Below, piece after piece: positions 1 to 10,049 of a DNA stretch of 64,000 nt; position 1 is the stretch's first letter; the number at the start of each line of letters is the position of its first letter. The stretch is from Pseudomonas cremoricolorata (lineage in GTDB: Bacteria; Pseudomonadota; Gammaproteobacteria; Pseudomonadales; Pseudomonadaceae): positions 2,852,001 through 2,916,000 of the forward strand of contig NZ_CP009455.1 of the NCBI RefSeq assembly GCF_000759535.1, written 5' to 3'. Below the pieces are notes generated by a model. The model saw only the letters and a list, made by a program, of their open reading frames with translations. It did no database searches and was not told the DNA's origin. The translations under genes were made by a program, and so were the position numbers.

Positions 1-1710
1 TGGGGCGCCCACGAGGGGTCGCTGCTGCTCTGGGCGCTGATCCTCGGCGGCTGGACCTTCGCCGTGTCGGTGTGTTCGCGGCAATTGCCGCAGGTCATGC
101 TGGCGCGGGTGCTGGCGGTCATGGGCCTGATCAGCGTGGGCTTTCTGAGTTTTCTCATCGTCACCTCCAATCCATTCCAGCGCCTGTTACCCCAGGTGCC
201 GACCGATGGCCGTGATCTCAACCCGTTGCTGCAGGACATCGGCCTGATCGTCCACCCACCGATGCTGTACATGGGCTATGTCGGCTTCTCGGTGGCCTTC
301 GCTTTCGCCATCGCCGCGCTGCTCGGCGGCCGTCTCGACGCGGCCTGGGCGCGTTGGTCCCGTCCGTGGACCCTGGTCGCCTGGGCCTTTCTCGGCGTTG
401 GCATCACCCTGGGTTCGTGGTGGGCCTACTACGAACTGGGCTGGGGCGGCTGGTGGTTCTGGGATCCGGTGGAAAACGCCTCGTTCATGCCGTGGCTGGT
501 CGGCACTGCGCTGATCCATTCCCTGGCCGTGACAGAAAAGCGCGGGGTGTTCAAGAGCTGGACGGTGCTGCTGGCGATCGCCGCGTTTTCCCTCAGCCTG
601 CTCGGCACGTTCCTGGTGCGTTCGGGCGTGCTGACCTCGGTACACGCATTCGCTGCCGACCCGTCGCGCGGCGTGTTCATCCTGATCTTCCTGTTGTTCG
701 TGGTGGGTGGCTCACTGACGCTGTTCGCCCTGCGCGCACCGGTGGTCAAGAGCCAGGTGGGCTTTGCCCTGTGGTCGCGGGAAACCCTGTTGCTGGCCAA
801 CAACCTGGTGCTGGTGGTGGCCGCGTCGATGATTCTGCTCGGCACCCTCTACCCCCTGGTGCTCGATGCGCTGACCGGGGCCAAGCTGTCGGTCGGCCCA
901 CCGTATTTCGATGCACTGTTCCTGCCTTTGATGGCCTTGCTGATGCTGGTGCTGGGCGTCGGCGTGCTGGTGCGCTGGAAAGACACCCCCGGGCAATGGC
1001 TGGTGAGCATGATCACCCCGGTGCTGATCGCCACGGCTCTGGCCGCCCCCCTGGCCGGTTGGCTGGTGGACGATTTCGACTGGCCGGTGCTGAGCACCTT
1101 CGCCCTCGGCGCCTGGGTGGTATTCGGTGGTCTGCGCGACCTGCTCGACAAGACCCGCCACAAAGGTTTGCTAAAAGGCATGGCCGGGCTGAGTCGCAGT
1201 TACTGGGGCATGCAGGTGGCGCACCTGGGCCTGGTGGTGTGTGCCCTGGGCGTGGTGCTGTCGAGCAACAACAGCGCCGAGCGCGACCTGCGCATGGCCC
1301 CCGGCGATACCGTCGAGCTCGCCGGCTATCAGTTCCTGTTCGAAGGCGCTCGGCATTTCGAAGGCCCCAATTTCATTTCCGACAAAGGCACGCTGCGGGT
1401 GTCCCGTGGCGGTCGCGAGGTGGCGGTGCTGCACCCCGAGAAACGCCTGTACACCGTGCAGCAGTCGATGATGACCGAGGCTGGCATCGATGCAGGCTTT
1501 ACCCGCGACCTCTACGTCGCCCTCGGCGAGCCGCTGGAGAACGGCGCCTGGGCGGTGCGCGTACACGTCAAACCCTATGTCCGCTGGATCTGGCTGGGTG
1601 GTCTGCTGACCGGCCTGGGTGGGGTGCTGGCGGCGCTCGACCGACGCTACCGCGTCAAGATCAAGACCCGGGTGCGCGAAGCCCTGGGCATGGCCGGAGC
1701 TGCTGCATGA
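1..1710 (+). CDS. ccmF: Cytochrome c-type biogenesis protein CcmF (5' truncated)
   Basis: Large membrane subunit of the System I haem lyase that attaches haem to apocytochrome c in the periplasm. The frame is open from base 1, so the start lies outside the window; the first visible residues include WGAHEGSLLLW, a conserved CcmF stretch. Further in comes the tryptophan-rich WWD segment (GWGGWWFWDPVENASFMPW), which contacts haem, followed by many hydrophobic helices and a periplasmic loop before a last helix and a basic tail. Its stop overlaps the ccmG start (ATGA), as expected in a ccm operon. The identification is firm; only the missing N-terminus is uncertain. Confidence 0.95.
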   Translation, partial: WGAHEGSLLLWALILGGWTFAVSVCSRQLPQVMLARVLAVMGLISVGFLSFLIVTSNPFQRLLPQVPTDGRDLNPLLQDIGLIVHPPMLYMGYVGFSVAFAFAIAALLGGRLDAAWARWSRPWTLVAWAFLGVGITLGSWWAYYELGWGGWWFWDPVENASFMPWLVGTALIHSLAVTEKRGVFKSWTVLLAIAAFSLSLLGTFLVRSGVLTSVHAFAADPSRGVFILIFLLFVVGGSLTLFALRAPVVKSQVGFALWSRETLLLANNLVLVVAASMILLGTLYPLVLDALTGAKLSVGPPYFDALFLPLMALLMLVLGVGVLVRWKDTPGQWLVSMITPVLIATALAAPLAGWLVDDFDWPVLSTFALGAWVVFGGLRDLLDKTRHKGLLKGMAGLSRSYWGMQVAHLGLVVCALGVVLSSNNSAERDLRMAPGDTVELAGYQFLFEGARHFEGPNFISDKGTLRVSRGGREVAVLHPEKRLYTVQQSMMTEAGIDAGFTRDLYVALGEPLENGAWAVRVHVKPYVRWIWLGGLLTGLGGVLAALDRRYRVKIKTRVREALGMAGAAA

Positions 1711-2243
1711 AACGTTGGATGATGGTGCTGCCGTTGGCGGCGTTCCTGCTGCTGGCGGTGTTCCTGTACAAAGGGCTGTTCCTCAAGCCCGACGAACTGC
1801 CCTCGGCGATGATCGGCAAGCCGTTCCCGAGCTTTTCCCTGCAATCGGTGCAGGGCGAGCGCACCCTGACCGAGCGCGACCTGCTCGGCAAACCGGCCCT
1901 GGTCAACGTCTGGGGCACCTGGTGCCCTTCGTGCAAGGTCGAGCATCCGTACCTGAACCAGCTCGCCGAGCAGGGCGTGGTGATTCATGGCATCAACTAC
2001 AAGGACGACAACCCCGCGGCGCTGAAGTGGCTGGTGGAGTTCCACAACCCCTACCAGCTGAACATCGATGACGCCCAGGGCACTTTGGGTGTGGACCTGG
2101 GCGTCTATGGCGCGCCCGAGACGTTCCTGATCGATGCCAAGGGCGTCATTCGCTACAAGCATGTGGGTGTGGTCGACGCGACGGTCTGGCGTGAACAGCT
2201 GGCCCCGCGCTATCAGAGCTTGCTTGACGAGGGGCGGCCATGA
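1707..2243 (+). CDS. ccmG: Thiol:disulfide interchange protein CcmG/DsbE
   Basis: Membrane-anchored periplasmic thioredoxin-like protein that keeps the CXXCH thiols of apocytochrome c reduced for haem attachment. The 178-residue product has one N-terminal anchor helix (about residues 5-26) and a thioredoxin fold with active site W-C73-P-S-C76. The GVYGAPETFLID segment carries the cis-proline and acidic loop typical of CcmG. The ATG overlaps the ccmF stop, and the stop overlaps the ccmH start, so translation is probably coupled. The length is normal for the family. Confidence 0.96.
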   Translation: MKRWMMVLPLAAFLLLAVFLYKGLFLKPDELPSAMIGKPFPSFSLQSVQGERTLTERDLLGKPALVNVWGTWCPSCKVEHPYLNQLAEQGVVIHGINYKDDNPAALKWLVEFHNPYQLNIDDAQGTLGVDLGVYGAPETFLIDAKGVIRYKHVGVVDATVWREQLAPRYQSLLDEGRP

Positions 2244-2716
2244 GGGGCTGGATCACTGCACTGTTGCTCGGTATCACGCTGGCGGGCGCTGCTCAGGCGG
2301 CCATCGACACCTACCAGTTCCGTGACCAGGCCGAGCGTGAGCGCTACCAGCAACTGACCAAGGAGCTGCGCTGCCCCAAATGCCAGAACCAGGACATCGC
2401 CGACTCCAACGCGCCGATTGCCGCCGATCTGCGTAGAGAGATTTTCCGCATGCTCGGCGAGGGAAAGGACAACCAGCAGATCGTCGACTTCATGGTCGAC
2501 CGCTATGGCGACTTCGTCCGCTACAAGCCCGCCCTGACCTCCCGTACCTGGCTGCTGTGGTTCGGCCCCGGCCTGTTGTTGGCGGGCGGGCTGGTGGTGC
2601 TGGCGGTGATCGTGCGGCGCCGACGCGGCGCGAGCTCGAGCGCTGCTGACCATCTTTCACCGGCCGAGCGCGAGCGTCTGGCCCATCTGCTGAAAAAAGA
2701 TCATCCCCATGACTGA
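2240..2716 (+). CDS. ccmH: Cytochrome c maturation protein CcmH (CycL)
   Basis: Periplasmic thiol-reducing component of the haem lyase complex. The 158-residue protein has a signal peptide (about residues 1-20), the family motif LRCPKCQNQ with redox cysteines C45 and C48, and a membrane helix near residues 103-123 followed by a charged tail. This short form lacks the TPR half of E. coli CcmH, which is supplied by the next gene, ccmI. It overlaps ccmG upstream and ccmI downstream. Confidence 0.96.
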   Translation: MRGWITALLLGITLAGAAQAAIDTYQFRDQAERERYQQLTKELRCPKCQNQDIADSNAPIAADLRREIFRMLGEGKDNQQIVDFMVDRYGDFVRYKPALTSRTWLLWFGPGLLLAGGLVVLAVIVRRRRGASSSAADHLSPAERERLAHLLKKDHPHD

Positions 2717-3908
2717 ATTCTGTCTTGGCGCCGGCCTGCTGCTGCTCGCAGCGTTCGGCGTGTTGTTGTTGCCCATCCTGCGCGGCCGTCGTCAGCAGCG
2801 GGAGCAGGACCGGACCGCGCTCAACGTGGCCTTGTATCAGGAGCGTGTGGCGGAGCTCAGTGCCCAGGCCGAGCGGGGTGTGCTCGACTCGGCGCAGCTC
2901 GAACGGGGCTGTACCGAAGCCGCTCGCGAGCTGCTGGCCGATACCGAGCAGGCCGAGCCGACGCGCCAGCGCTCGCTGGGTATCACCATTCCACTGTTGC
3001 TGGCGGTGGCGATGCCGTTGCTGGCCCTGGGGCTGTACTGGCATTTCGGTGCGGCTGAACAGGTCAAGCTGACCCAGGAGTTCGCCGAGCCGCCGGCATC
3101 GCTGGCGGAAATGACCACCCGTCTGGAGCGCGCCGTCGAGGCCCAGCCCGATTCGGCCGAAAGCCTGTATTTCCTTGGCCGCGCCTACATGGCAGAGCAG
3201 CGTCCGAACAATGCCGCCAAGGCTTTCGAGCGCGCTGTGGCACTTGCCGGGCGCCAGCCCGAGCTGCTCGGGCAGTGGGCACAGGCGCAATATTTCGCCA
3301 ACGACAAACGCTGGAGCCCGCAGCTACAGGCACTGGCTGATGAGGCGCTCAAGGCCGACCCCAATGAAGTGACCAGCCTGGGCTTGCTGGGCATCGCCGC
3401 CTTCGAGGGCGAGCGCTTCAACGATGCGATCGCCTACTGGCAGCGTCTGCTGGCACAGCTGCCGGCTGGCGACAGCTCACGTGCCGCCTTGCAAGGCGGT
3501 ATCGACCGGGCGGCGGACAAGCTGCGTGCGGCGGGCGGACAGCCGACCGCGGCGGTACAGCTCAAGGTGCGCGTCGAACTGGCGCCCGCGCTGCAAGGCA
3601 AGGTCAAGCCTGACGACAGCGTGTTCATCTTCGCCCGCGCCAGCAGTGGTCCGGGGATGCCGCTTGCCGCCAAGCGGGTGACGGTCGCGCAATTGCCGGT
3701 CGAGGTCGAACTGAGCGATGCCGATGCGATGATGGCGCAGATGAAACTGTCCGATGCCGGGCAAGTCGAACTGGTAGCCCGCATCTCCCGCAGCGGGCAG
3801 CCAACTCAGGGTGAGTGGATCGGGCAGAGCGCGCCGCTGGCGACCTCGACCCAGGCTGCTCAGCACCTGATCATCGATCGCCCAGATTCTAGAGAGACCG
3901 CGCCATGA
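2709..3908 (+). CDS. ccmI: Cytochrome c-type biogenesis protein CcmI (CycH)
   Basis: Apocytochrome c chaperone of System I that presents the substrate to CcmF/CcmH. The 399-residue protein starts with a transmembrane helix, then has a cytoplasmic region with a second helix near residues 95-112 ([18 protein letters not shown]). TPR-like repeats follow ([28 protein letters not shown] and similar), and it ends in a beta-rich periplasmic domain. The start overlaps the ccmH end by 8 bases. It is the last ccm gene; the following lipoprotein start overlaps its stop. Confidence 0.94.
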   Translation: MTEFCLGAGLLLLAAFGVLLLPILRGRRQQREQDRTALNVALYQERVAELSAQAERGVLDSAQLERGCTEAARELLADTEQAEPTRQRSLGITIPLLLAVAMPLLALGLYWHFGAAEQVKLTQEFAEPPASLAEMTTRLERAVEAQPDSAESLYFLGRAYMAEQRPNNAAKAFERAVALAGRQPELLGQWAQAQYFANDKRWSPQLQALADEALKADPNEVTSLGLLGIAAFEGERFNDAIAYWQRLLAQLPAGDSSRAALQGGIDRAADKLRAAGGQPTAAVQLKVRVELAPALQGKVKPDDSVFIFARASSGPGMPLAAKRVTVAQLPVEVELSDADAMMAQMKLSDAGQVELVARISRSGQPTQGEWIGQSAPLATSTQAAQHLIIDRPDSRETAP

Positions 3909-4327
3909 ACAGCTTCGCCCGCCTGACCGTGATCGCCCTGGCTCTGGGGCTGGGAGCCTGTACCGGCCATCGCCCGGTGGAGCAGCCCGCACCGCCCATC
4001 GAAACCGCGCCACCCCCCAAGGGGCCAGTGGTCACACCGCTACCCGGACCAAAACCCGGCGGGCCAAAGGCTAACCAGCCGGCAGCGGCGCCCAAACCCA
4101 TGCCGCGCACCTCTGCCAGTTTCGCGCCGCCACCGGGTGGCGCCAGTCACTGGGACCCGAAGATGGGCGTCTACGTACTCGACAAGCAGCCCAATACCTT
4201 CTACCGCCAGCGCACCTACTACCGCTGGAACAACGGCTGGAGCTGGTCGGTCAACCCGGAAGGGCCCTGGCAGGAAACCGACAGCAGTGGCGTGCCGGGT
4301 GGACTGGGCAGGGCGTTTGCACAGTAG
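3905..4327 (+). CDS. Small proline-rich lipoprotein, function unknown
   Basis: The 140-residue product has a clear lipoprotein signal with lipobox L16-G17-A18-C19, followed by a proline-rich linker (roughly residues 25-65). A compact aromatic C-terminal part comes next ([25 protein letters not shown]). Its ATG overlaps the ccmI stop, so it is co-transcribed with the ccm genes. No catalytic motif is visible. A role in the outer membrane or periplasm is inferred from the lipobox only; nothing ties it to haem beyond its position. Confidence 0.8.
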   Translation: MNSFARLTVIALALGLGACTGHRPVEQPAPPIETAPPPKGPVVTPLPGPKPGGPKANQPAAAPKPMPRTSASFAPPPGGASHWDPKMGVYVLDKQPNTFYRQRTYYRWNNGWSWSVNPEGPWQETDSSGVPGGLGRAFAQ

Positions 4328-4359
4328 GGGAGCACACAGGCGCTGGCCACCTGAACCAT

Positions 4360-4377
4360 GGCCGCCGTCCGGCGGCC
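4360..4377. terminator. GC-rich hairpin between convergent genes
   Basis: An 8-bp perfect inverted repeat (GGCCGCCG/CGGCGGCC) lies between the lipoprotein stop and the dacB stop on the other strand. There is no strong T-run, so its role as a bidirectional terminator is inferred from the convergent position. Confidence 0.45.
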
Positions 4378-4399
4378 CATTCCTTGAGTCAGATGCCCA

Positions 4400-5860
4400 T
4401 CAAGGCACTTGTGCGGTGCTGCCAGCCAGCTTTGGTTGCCGGTAGACGTCCAGCAGAACCTGATCAAGGATTGATGCGGCGCCCCAAGGCTTTGGATCGT
4501 TGAGAATCGCCGAGACGGCCCAGGTGTTGCCGTTGCTGTCGCGGGTGAAGCCGGCAATGGCGCGCACCGTGTTCAAGGTGCCGGTCTTGATGTGGCCCTC
4601 ACCGCGCAGAGCCGTTCCTTTCAGGCGTTTGCGCATGGTCCCGTCCATGCCCACCAGCGGCATGGAGCTGATGAACTCGGCAGCGTACGGACTTTTCCAG
4701 GCGGCCTGTAGCAGCATGGCCATTTCCCGCGTGCTGACACGCTCGGCGCGAGATAGCCCCGAGCCATTTTCCATGACCAGGTGCGGTGAGGTGATGCCTT
4801 TCTTGGCCATCCACTGACGGATGACCCGCTGCGCGGCACGGGCATCGTCACCATCGGCGTCGGTACGGAAACGCGCGCCAATGCTCAGGAACAGCTGTTG
4901 GGCCATGGTGTTGTTGCTGTACTTGTTGATGTCGCGGATGACTTCCACCAGATCCGGCGAGAAGGCGCGTGCCAGCAGGCGGGCGCTCTTGGGCACACTC
5001 TCGATCCGATCGCGGCCGGCAATGGTGCCGCCCAGTTCATTCCAGATGGCACGTACGGCGCCCGCGGCGTAGGTGGGGTGGTCGAGCAGCGAGAGGTAGG
5101 TCTGTGAGTTGCAGCCATCGCCCAACTGCCCGCTGACCACCACGCTCATGCCGTCAGCTTGCTGCACCGGGTTGTAGCGCACATCGCCACTGCACTGCTT
5201 GGAGGCCACGGCCTTGACCTGATTGTCGATGCGGATGCTGGCGATGGGGGGCTCCACCGATACCGATACCTTGCCGCCGTCGTTGCGCGCGACGAAACGC
5301 AGCGCCTTGAGGTTGACCAGGAGCGAGTCGGGCTTGACCAGGAAGGGCTTGTTTTCGTCACCGCCATCGTCATTGAAGGCGGGCAGGTTCGGCTGGACGA
5401 AGTGGCTGCGGTCCAGCACCAGGTCGCCGGTGATGGTGCGCACGCCGTTGGCGCGCAGGTCGCGCATCAGCAGCCAGAGTTTTTCCATGTTCAGTTTCGG
5501 ATCACCGCCACCTTTGAGGTAGAGGTTGCCATTGAGCACACCATTGCTCAGCGCGCCGTCAGTGTAGAACTCGGTTTTCCACTGGTAGGTCGGGCCGAGC
5601 AGCTCGAGTGCCGCGTAGGTGGTCACCAGCTTCATGGTCGAGGCTGGGTTGACCGAGACATCGGCGTTGTACACCGTGGCAGCGCCCGGACCGTCGAGCG
5701 GCAGCATCACCAGCGACAACGCCGATTCCTGCAGTTTGTTGGTCTTGAGTGCCTGTTGCACCTTGGGCGAGAGACTGGTGTTGACCGGTGCTGCGTGGCT
5801 GGAAAACGCCAGCGGCAGCAGCAGACCGGCGAGCAGAAGGGGACGAAGAGATGTGATCAT
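4400..5860 (-). CDS. dacB: D-alanyl-D-alanine carboxypeptidase/endopeptidase (PBP4)
   Basis: Periplasmic class C penicillin-binding protein that cleaves D-Ala-D-Ala ends and cross-links of peptidoglycan. All three penicillin-binding motifs are present: S74-T-M-K77 (SXXK), SNN in the YSNNTMAQ segment, and KTG in HIKTGTLN near the C-terminus. Between the first two lies the long insertion typical of PBP4. The start chosen at 5860 begins with a good signal peptide (MITSLRPLLLAGLLLPLAFS, cleaved after SHA); an in-frame ATG 90 bases upstream would bury it. The 486-residue length is normal. It is monocistronic and convergent with the ccm operon. Confidence 0.95.
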   Translation of the reverse strand: MITSLRPLLLAGLLLPLAFSSHAAPVNTSLSPKVQQALKTNKLQESALSLVMLPLDGPGAATVYNADVSVNPASTMKLVTTYAALELLGPTYQWKTEFYTDGALSNGVLNGNLYLKGGGDPKLNMEKLWLLMRDLRANGVRTITGDLVLDRSHFVQPNLPAFNDDGGDENKPFLVKPDSLLVNLKALRFVARNDGGKVSVSVEPPIASIRIDNQVKAVASKQCSGDVRYNPVQQADGMSVVVSGQLGDGCNSQTYLSLLDHPTYAAGAVRAIWNELGGTIAGRDRIESVPKSARLLARAFSPDLVEVIRDINKYSNNTMAQQLFLSIGARFRTDADGDDARAAQRVIRQWMAKKGITSPHLVMENGSGLSRAERVSTREMAMLLQAAWKSPYAAEFISSMPLVGMDGTMRKRLKGTALRGEGHIKTGTLNTVRAIAGFTRDSNGNTWAVSAILNDPKPWGAASILDQVLLDVYRQPKLAGSTAQVP

Positions 5861-6044
5861 GGGTCGGAAAAACCTGCGCACGGAAGAAATGGGCAGAGGG
5901 GCTGTATGAGATGATGGCCCCGTGAAAACAGCGTTGGCATTATGCCCCAAGCGTAGGCCACATGCGTCAGCTTTGAGACAAAAGCGCCGCCGCCCCGCGG
6001 AAACTGCTAAAGTGCCGCGCGTAATTACTCAAGAGGATTGTTTC

Positions 6045-6389
6045 ATGGCTACCAACCGTTCCCGTCGACTGCGCAAGAAGCTGTGCGTGGATGAATTCCA
6101 GGAGTTGGGTTTCGAGCTGAACCTGGCTTTCAAGGAAGACCTGTCTGACGAAGCCATCGACGCTTTCCTCGACGCTTTCCTGGCTGAGGCCATGGATGCC
6201 AATGGTCTGGACTACGTCGGCGGTGATGACTTCGGTCTGGTCTGCCTGGCCGAGCGTGGCTCGGTCAGCGAAGAGCAGCGCGCTGCAGTCGAAGCATGGC
6301 TCAAGGCCCGTAGCGAACTGACCAAGGTCGAAGTCAGCCCACTGCTGGACGCCTGGTATCCGGAAAAACCGATCAACTCGGCTTCCTGA
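6045..6389 (+). CDS. yggL: YggL family protein (DUF469)
   Basis: The 114-residue acidic protein begins MATNRSRRLRKKLCVDEFQE and matches the YggL/DUF469 family by its N-terminal basic stretch and the GFELN...DAFLDAFLAEAMDANGL pattern. The start at 6045 follows an AAGAGGA Shine-Dalgarno sequence; an upstream in-frame ATG lacks one. Homologues are reported to associate with ribosomes, but a precise function is not settled. It is divergent from dacB and ends at a terminator. Confidence 0.85.
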   Translation: MATNRSRRLRKKLCVDEFQELGFELNLAFKEDLSDEAIDAFLDAFLAEAMDANGLDYVGGDDFGLVCLAERGSVSEEQRAAVEAWLKARSELTKVEVSPLLDAWYPEKPINSAS

Positions 6390-6397
6390 ACCACGCA

Positions 6398-6423
6398 AAA
6401 CGGCCACCCTCGGGTGGCCGTTT
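6398..6423. terminator. Bidirectional intrinsic terminator
   Basis: A 12-bp stem (AAACGGCCACCC with GGGTGGCCGTTT) begins in A and ends in T residues, so it can terminate both yggL (+) and the sensor kinase gene that ends at 6429 on the minus strand. Confidence 0.85.
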
Positions 6424-6428
6424 CAGTT

Positions 6429-9400
6429 CTATGCAGTGCTGACCTGCAGTTCTCGTCTCAGCGCTTTTTCCACTCGCCGCATATGACGTGCCAGGCGTTG
6501 GCGGTGGTTTCGCAGAGGCTGCACCTGGCGGTGTTGCTGCAGCAGTTCGCACGCCTGCATCAGCGCCCTGGCGTCAAGCATGCGGGCCGCACCCAGGATC
6601 TTGTGTGCCTGGTCGGCCAGGGCGTCGGGCGCTTCCTGCGGGTCGATGCGCATCAGCTCATGGAAGTCGTGCTGAAGGCTCGAAAGCAAGGTTTCCAGCA
6701 GCCGCCTGCGGTCGGCCTCGCTGTCGCCGACCACCGCTCTCAGACCGCTCAAGTCGAAAGGTCGCGAGTGCCCTGGTTGACGCTGTCCGGCTGCGCTGAT
6801 CCCGCTCAGGCGCTGGTTGAGCGCTGACAGCGAGATCGGCTTGAGCAGGCAGTCGTCCATCCCGGCATCGATGCATTGCTGGCGCACTTCGGGCTGCGCG
6901 TTGGCGGTATAGCCCAGGATCGTGCAGCGTCGATGGCCCTGCAGCTGCTCTTCTGCGCGAAGGATGCGTGCCAGTTGGTAGCCGCTCATGTGCGGCATGT
7001 TGCAGTCGAGGATGAGCACATCGAAGTCACCCGCTCGCCATGTGTTGAGCCCCTCGCGACCATTGCTGGCACTTTCATGGCTCAGCCCGAGTTGGTCGAG
7101 CTGCTGCGTCATCAGCATCAGGTTGGCCGGATGATCGTCGATCACCAGTACGTGCAGGTGCGGATCGAGCGGTGGCGTCTTTTCTTCACAGATCGCCGGC
7201 GGCGCTGGAGGCTCCGCGTGCCGCAGGCTCATCTGCATGCGCACTCGCGTGCCCACGCCCTGCAGGCTCTCCAGGGTCAGGCTGCCGCCCATCATCTCGC
7301 ACAGGTTCTTGCTGATCACCAGCCCCAGGCCTGTGCCGTTGCGGGCTTCCTGGCTGTTCGGATTGGCTTGCACGAATGGGCTGAACAGGCGCCGGAGCTG
7401 GTCTTCACCGATGCCGATGCCGGTGTCGTGGACCTCCAGTTCGAGCATCAGTGAGCCCGCTGTGGCGGTCTCGCACAAGGCTACGCTGATGCGCACCTGC
7501 CCTTGTTCGGTGAACTTGATGGCGTTGCTGACCAGGTTGGAGATCACCTGTTTGAACCGCAGCGGGTCTACCCATGCATGGCTGCGCAGGCCGGGCCTTA
7601 TCACCACTTGGAGCGCCAGACCCTTCTGCCGCGCCAGACCATCGAACACGCGGCCCACCGATTCGACCAGCTCGATGGGGTCGACCACCTCCGGGTTCAG
7701 CGAGAGGTGTCCGGATTCGATGCGAACGATGTCGAGAATATCGCCGATCAGACCCAGCAGATCCTTGGCCGACTGGTGGGCGACTTCGATGGCCGGGCGA
7801 TCGAGCTCGCCGTGATCGGCTCTGCGCAAGGCCAGTTCCAGCATGCCGATCACCGCGTTCATCGGCGTGCGGATCTCGTGGCTTATGGTCGCGAGGAAGG
7901 TGCTCTTGGCTCGGTTGGCATCGTCTGCCTGTTGCTTGGCCAGGCGCAGGTCCTGGACCAGTTCTCGGCGGTCACTGATGTCGATCCAGCCGCCGATGAT
8001 GCCCTGCACCTCGCCGAGCGAGTCGCGGTAAGGCAGTATCCAGTGGTAAAGGGTTTTCTCCTCGTCGTTGAAGCGCATCGGTCGATCGAGAATCAACGGC
8101 GTGCCTTGCTCCATGACGGTCTGGTAGTCGCACTGCATCTGCCGCGTGTAGGCGCAGTTGGTCAATGCGCTTTCTTCAAGGCGCATGCCCAGGACGTCAT
8201 CGGCCTGGGCATTGACCGCTTCCAGGTAGCTTTCGTTGCAGCTTTGCAGGCGCCCCTCGCGATCACGAACGTACATCGGATGCGGCGTGCCGTTGAGCAG
8301 CGCGCGCATGAATTCGAGCTGATCGCTCAAGGCTCGCTCGGCCAGACGACGCTGGCCGATCTGCCGACGCAGGCGAGCGTTCCACATCAACGCCAGGACC
8401 AGCATGGCGGCGGTAATCAAGACCACCTGAAGAATGATGCGCCGGTACAGTGGCCACTGTGCATCGTCGAACAGGCTATAGCTGCGCCAGCGACTGTGGA
8501 TCACGCCAAGCTCTTCGGGGGTGATGCTCAGCAGCGCCTTGTCGAGTATCGAAGCCAGTTCCGTCGCACCCGGGGCCGTGGCCATGGCGAAGCTCGCCGG
8601 CTCGCTGCCGACGGTCATGCGGATGACCAGGTTGTCGCGGGTGGTGAGCGCATGGTTGGCGTCGATCAGCGTGGTCACGGCGGCGTCCACTGCGCCACTG
8701 GCCAGCAGGCCGATGGAATACAACGAGCTCTGTGTCGGCACCAGCACGATCTGCGGATGGCTTGCGCTGAGCTTGCGCTCGATGCTGCCGTGCGCCGCAA
8801 CGGCTACTCGCTTGCCGGCCAATTGATCGAGCGAGGTAGGCTGGCCGGCGTCGGCACGGGTCACCAGGACGTGTGAGGTTTCCAGGTAAGGGCGGGTGAT
8901 GCCCAGCCCTTTGCCGATACCTTCGTTGTCTGCGAAGGTGGCGATGACATCGCTGCTACCGTGCACCAGCCCGGCGATCATGTCGTTGATGTCGCCGCCG
9001 CGCTGCACCTGAAAGCGCAAGCCGGTGCGCAGGCGGATCAGTTCCAGCAGGTCGGCCGCGATGCCACGCAGGTGGCCGTTGCTGTCGAGAAACGAGAGCG
9101 GTGCTGCATTCTCGTTGACTACCACACGCATCACGGGATTGTTGCGCAGCCAGCGCGCTTCGCGTTCTGACAGCTGCAGCTTGCGGTCGGTCAGCAGGTT
9201 GTCGCTGCCGGCGCTCCAGCGTCTGGAAATTTCCGTGCGGGTATTGCTGGGCAAGGCATCGAGAATGGTATTGACCAGCTCGAGCAGCAGGGTCTCGTTC
9301 TGTCGCATGGCGAAACTGAAGCCGACCATCTCGTGCTTGCCGAAGCTGGCCATGCGCAGGTGGGGGACGTGCCCCTGGTTGATCTGATAGTGCGTTGAAA

Positions 9401-10040
9401 TGGTATCGCCGATGAAGATATCGGCCTGGTCGAACGCTACGGCATTGATCGCCTGCGTGGTCGATTCATAGGTCTGCAGTTGCGCATTGGGGTAGGCGGC
9501 GCTGATCTCGGTATTGGGCAGATAGTGGTAGAGCATGCTCAGACGCATGCCCTCCAGGCCCATGTCCAGAGGGCGGGTTTCATCCTCGCGGGTGACCAGC
9601 ACGGGCTGGTCGACAGCGTAGGGCCTTGAAAGCACCAATCCGGCTTTCGCCGCTTCAAAGCCGTTGGCACTGCCCAGCAGGTCGATTTGTCCGCGCTTGA
9701 GCGCCTCGATCGCTGCCTTGCGGTCTGGCAGACGAAGGATCTCCACGGGCAACCCCAAGGCGGTGCTGATCAGCCCCACATAGTCGGCCGTCAGCCCCTG
9801 GTACTCGCGACCGCCGATGGTGATGTCGAAGGGAGGATTGTCCGGAGCGGTGGTGCCGACCACCAGCCGCTGGCGGCTGCTGATCCACTGACGCTGCCGT
9901 GGGGTCAATGGAATGTCCATGGCCTGGGCACTGGCGCGGCTTAGCAGCAGATAGGTATGCGCATCGAGAGGGCGTGCCTGGGCCTGGCCTGCGAACCAGC
10001 AGAGGATCAGGGCCAGCAGCAGACCGGCATGGGCATTCAT
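6429..10040 (-). CDS. BvgS-like hybrid sensor histidine kinase with two periplasmic binding domains
   Basis: Unorthodox sensor kinase of 1203 residues. In order: signal peptide (1-22); two SBP_bac_3 (Venus flytrap) domains (about 55-275 and 300-520); one membrane helix (about 545-562); PAS domain (about 590-700); HisKA with SHEIRTPMNAVIG; HATPase with the NAIKF N-box, DTGIGIG and GTGLGL; receiver domain (VIDDHPANL, phospho-Asp in LILDCNMP); and a C-terminal HPt domain (HKILGAARML). This is a complete His-Asp-His phosphorelay, passing phosphate to the response regulator encoded just upstream. BvgS/EvgS is the closest architecture. Two binding domains suggest sensing of a small solute, but the ligand cannot be told from sequence. 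Confidence 0.92.
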   Translation of the reverse strand: MNAHAGLLLALILCWFAGQAQARPLDAHTYLLLSRASAQAMDIPLTPRQRQWISSRQRLVVGTTAPDNPPFDITIGGREYQGLTADYVGLISTALGLPVEILRLPDRKAAIEALKRGQIDLLGSANGFEAAKAGLVLSRPYAVDQPVLVTREDETRPLDMGLEGMRLSMLYHYLPNTEISAAYPNAQLQTYESTTQAINAVAFDQADIFIGDTISTHYQINQGHVPHLRMASFGKHEMVGFSFAMRQNETLLLELVNTILDALPSNTRTEISRRWSAGSDNLLTDRKLQLSEREARWLRNNPVMRVVVNENAAPLSFLDSNGHLRGIAADLLELIRLRTGLRFQVQRGGDINDMIAGLVHGSSDVIATFADNEGIGKGLGITRPYLETSHVLVTRADAGQPTSLDQLAGKRVAVAAHGSIERKLSASHPQIVLVPTQSSLYSIGLLASGAVDAAVTTLIDANHALTTRDNLVIRMTVGSEPASFAMATAPGATELASILDKALLSITPEELGVIHSRWRSYSLFDDAQWPLYRRIILQVVLITAAMLVLALMWNARLRRQIGQRRLAERALSDQLEFMRALLNGTPHPMYVRDREGRLQSCNESYLEAVNAQADDVLGMRLEESALTNCAYTRQMQCDYQTVMEQGTPLILDRPMRFNDEEKTLYHWILPYRDSLGEVQGIIGGWIDISDRRELVQDLRLAKQQADDANRAKSTFLATISHEIRTPMNAVIGMLELALRRADHGELDRPAIEVAHQSAKDLLGLIGDILDIVRIESGHLSLNPEVVDPIELVESVGRVFDGLARQKGLALQVVIRPGLRSHAWVDPLRFKQVISNLVSNAIKFTEQGQVRISVALCETATAGSLMLELEVHDTGIGIGEDQLRRLFSPFVQANPNSQEARNGTGLGLVISKNLCEMMGGSLTLESLQGVGTRVRMQMSLRHAEPPAPPAICEEKTPPLDPHLHVLVIDDHPANLMLMTQQLDQLGLSHESASNGREGLNTWRAGDFDVLILDCNMPHMSGYQLARILRAEEQLQGHRRCTILGYTANAQPEVRQQCIDAGMDDCLLKPISLSALNQRLSGISAAGQRQPGHSRPFDLSGLRAVVGDSEADRRRLLETLLSSLQHDFHELMRIDPQEAPDALADQAHKILGAARMLDARALMQACELLQQHRQVQPLRNHRQRLARHMRRVEKALRRELQVSTA

Positions 10041-10049
10041 GGTCGTGCC

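Noticed and set aside
354..1706. Long plus-strand frame covering ccmF in another frame and joining ccmG
   Set aside because: Only the part from 1707 is ccmG; the upstream part is a GC-rich shadow of ccmF.
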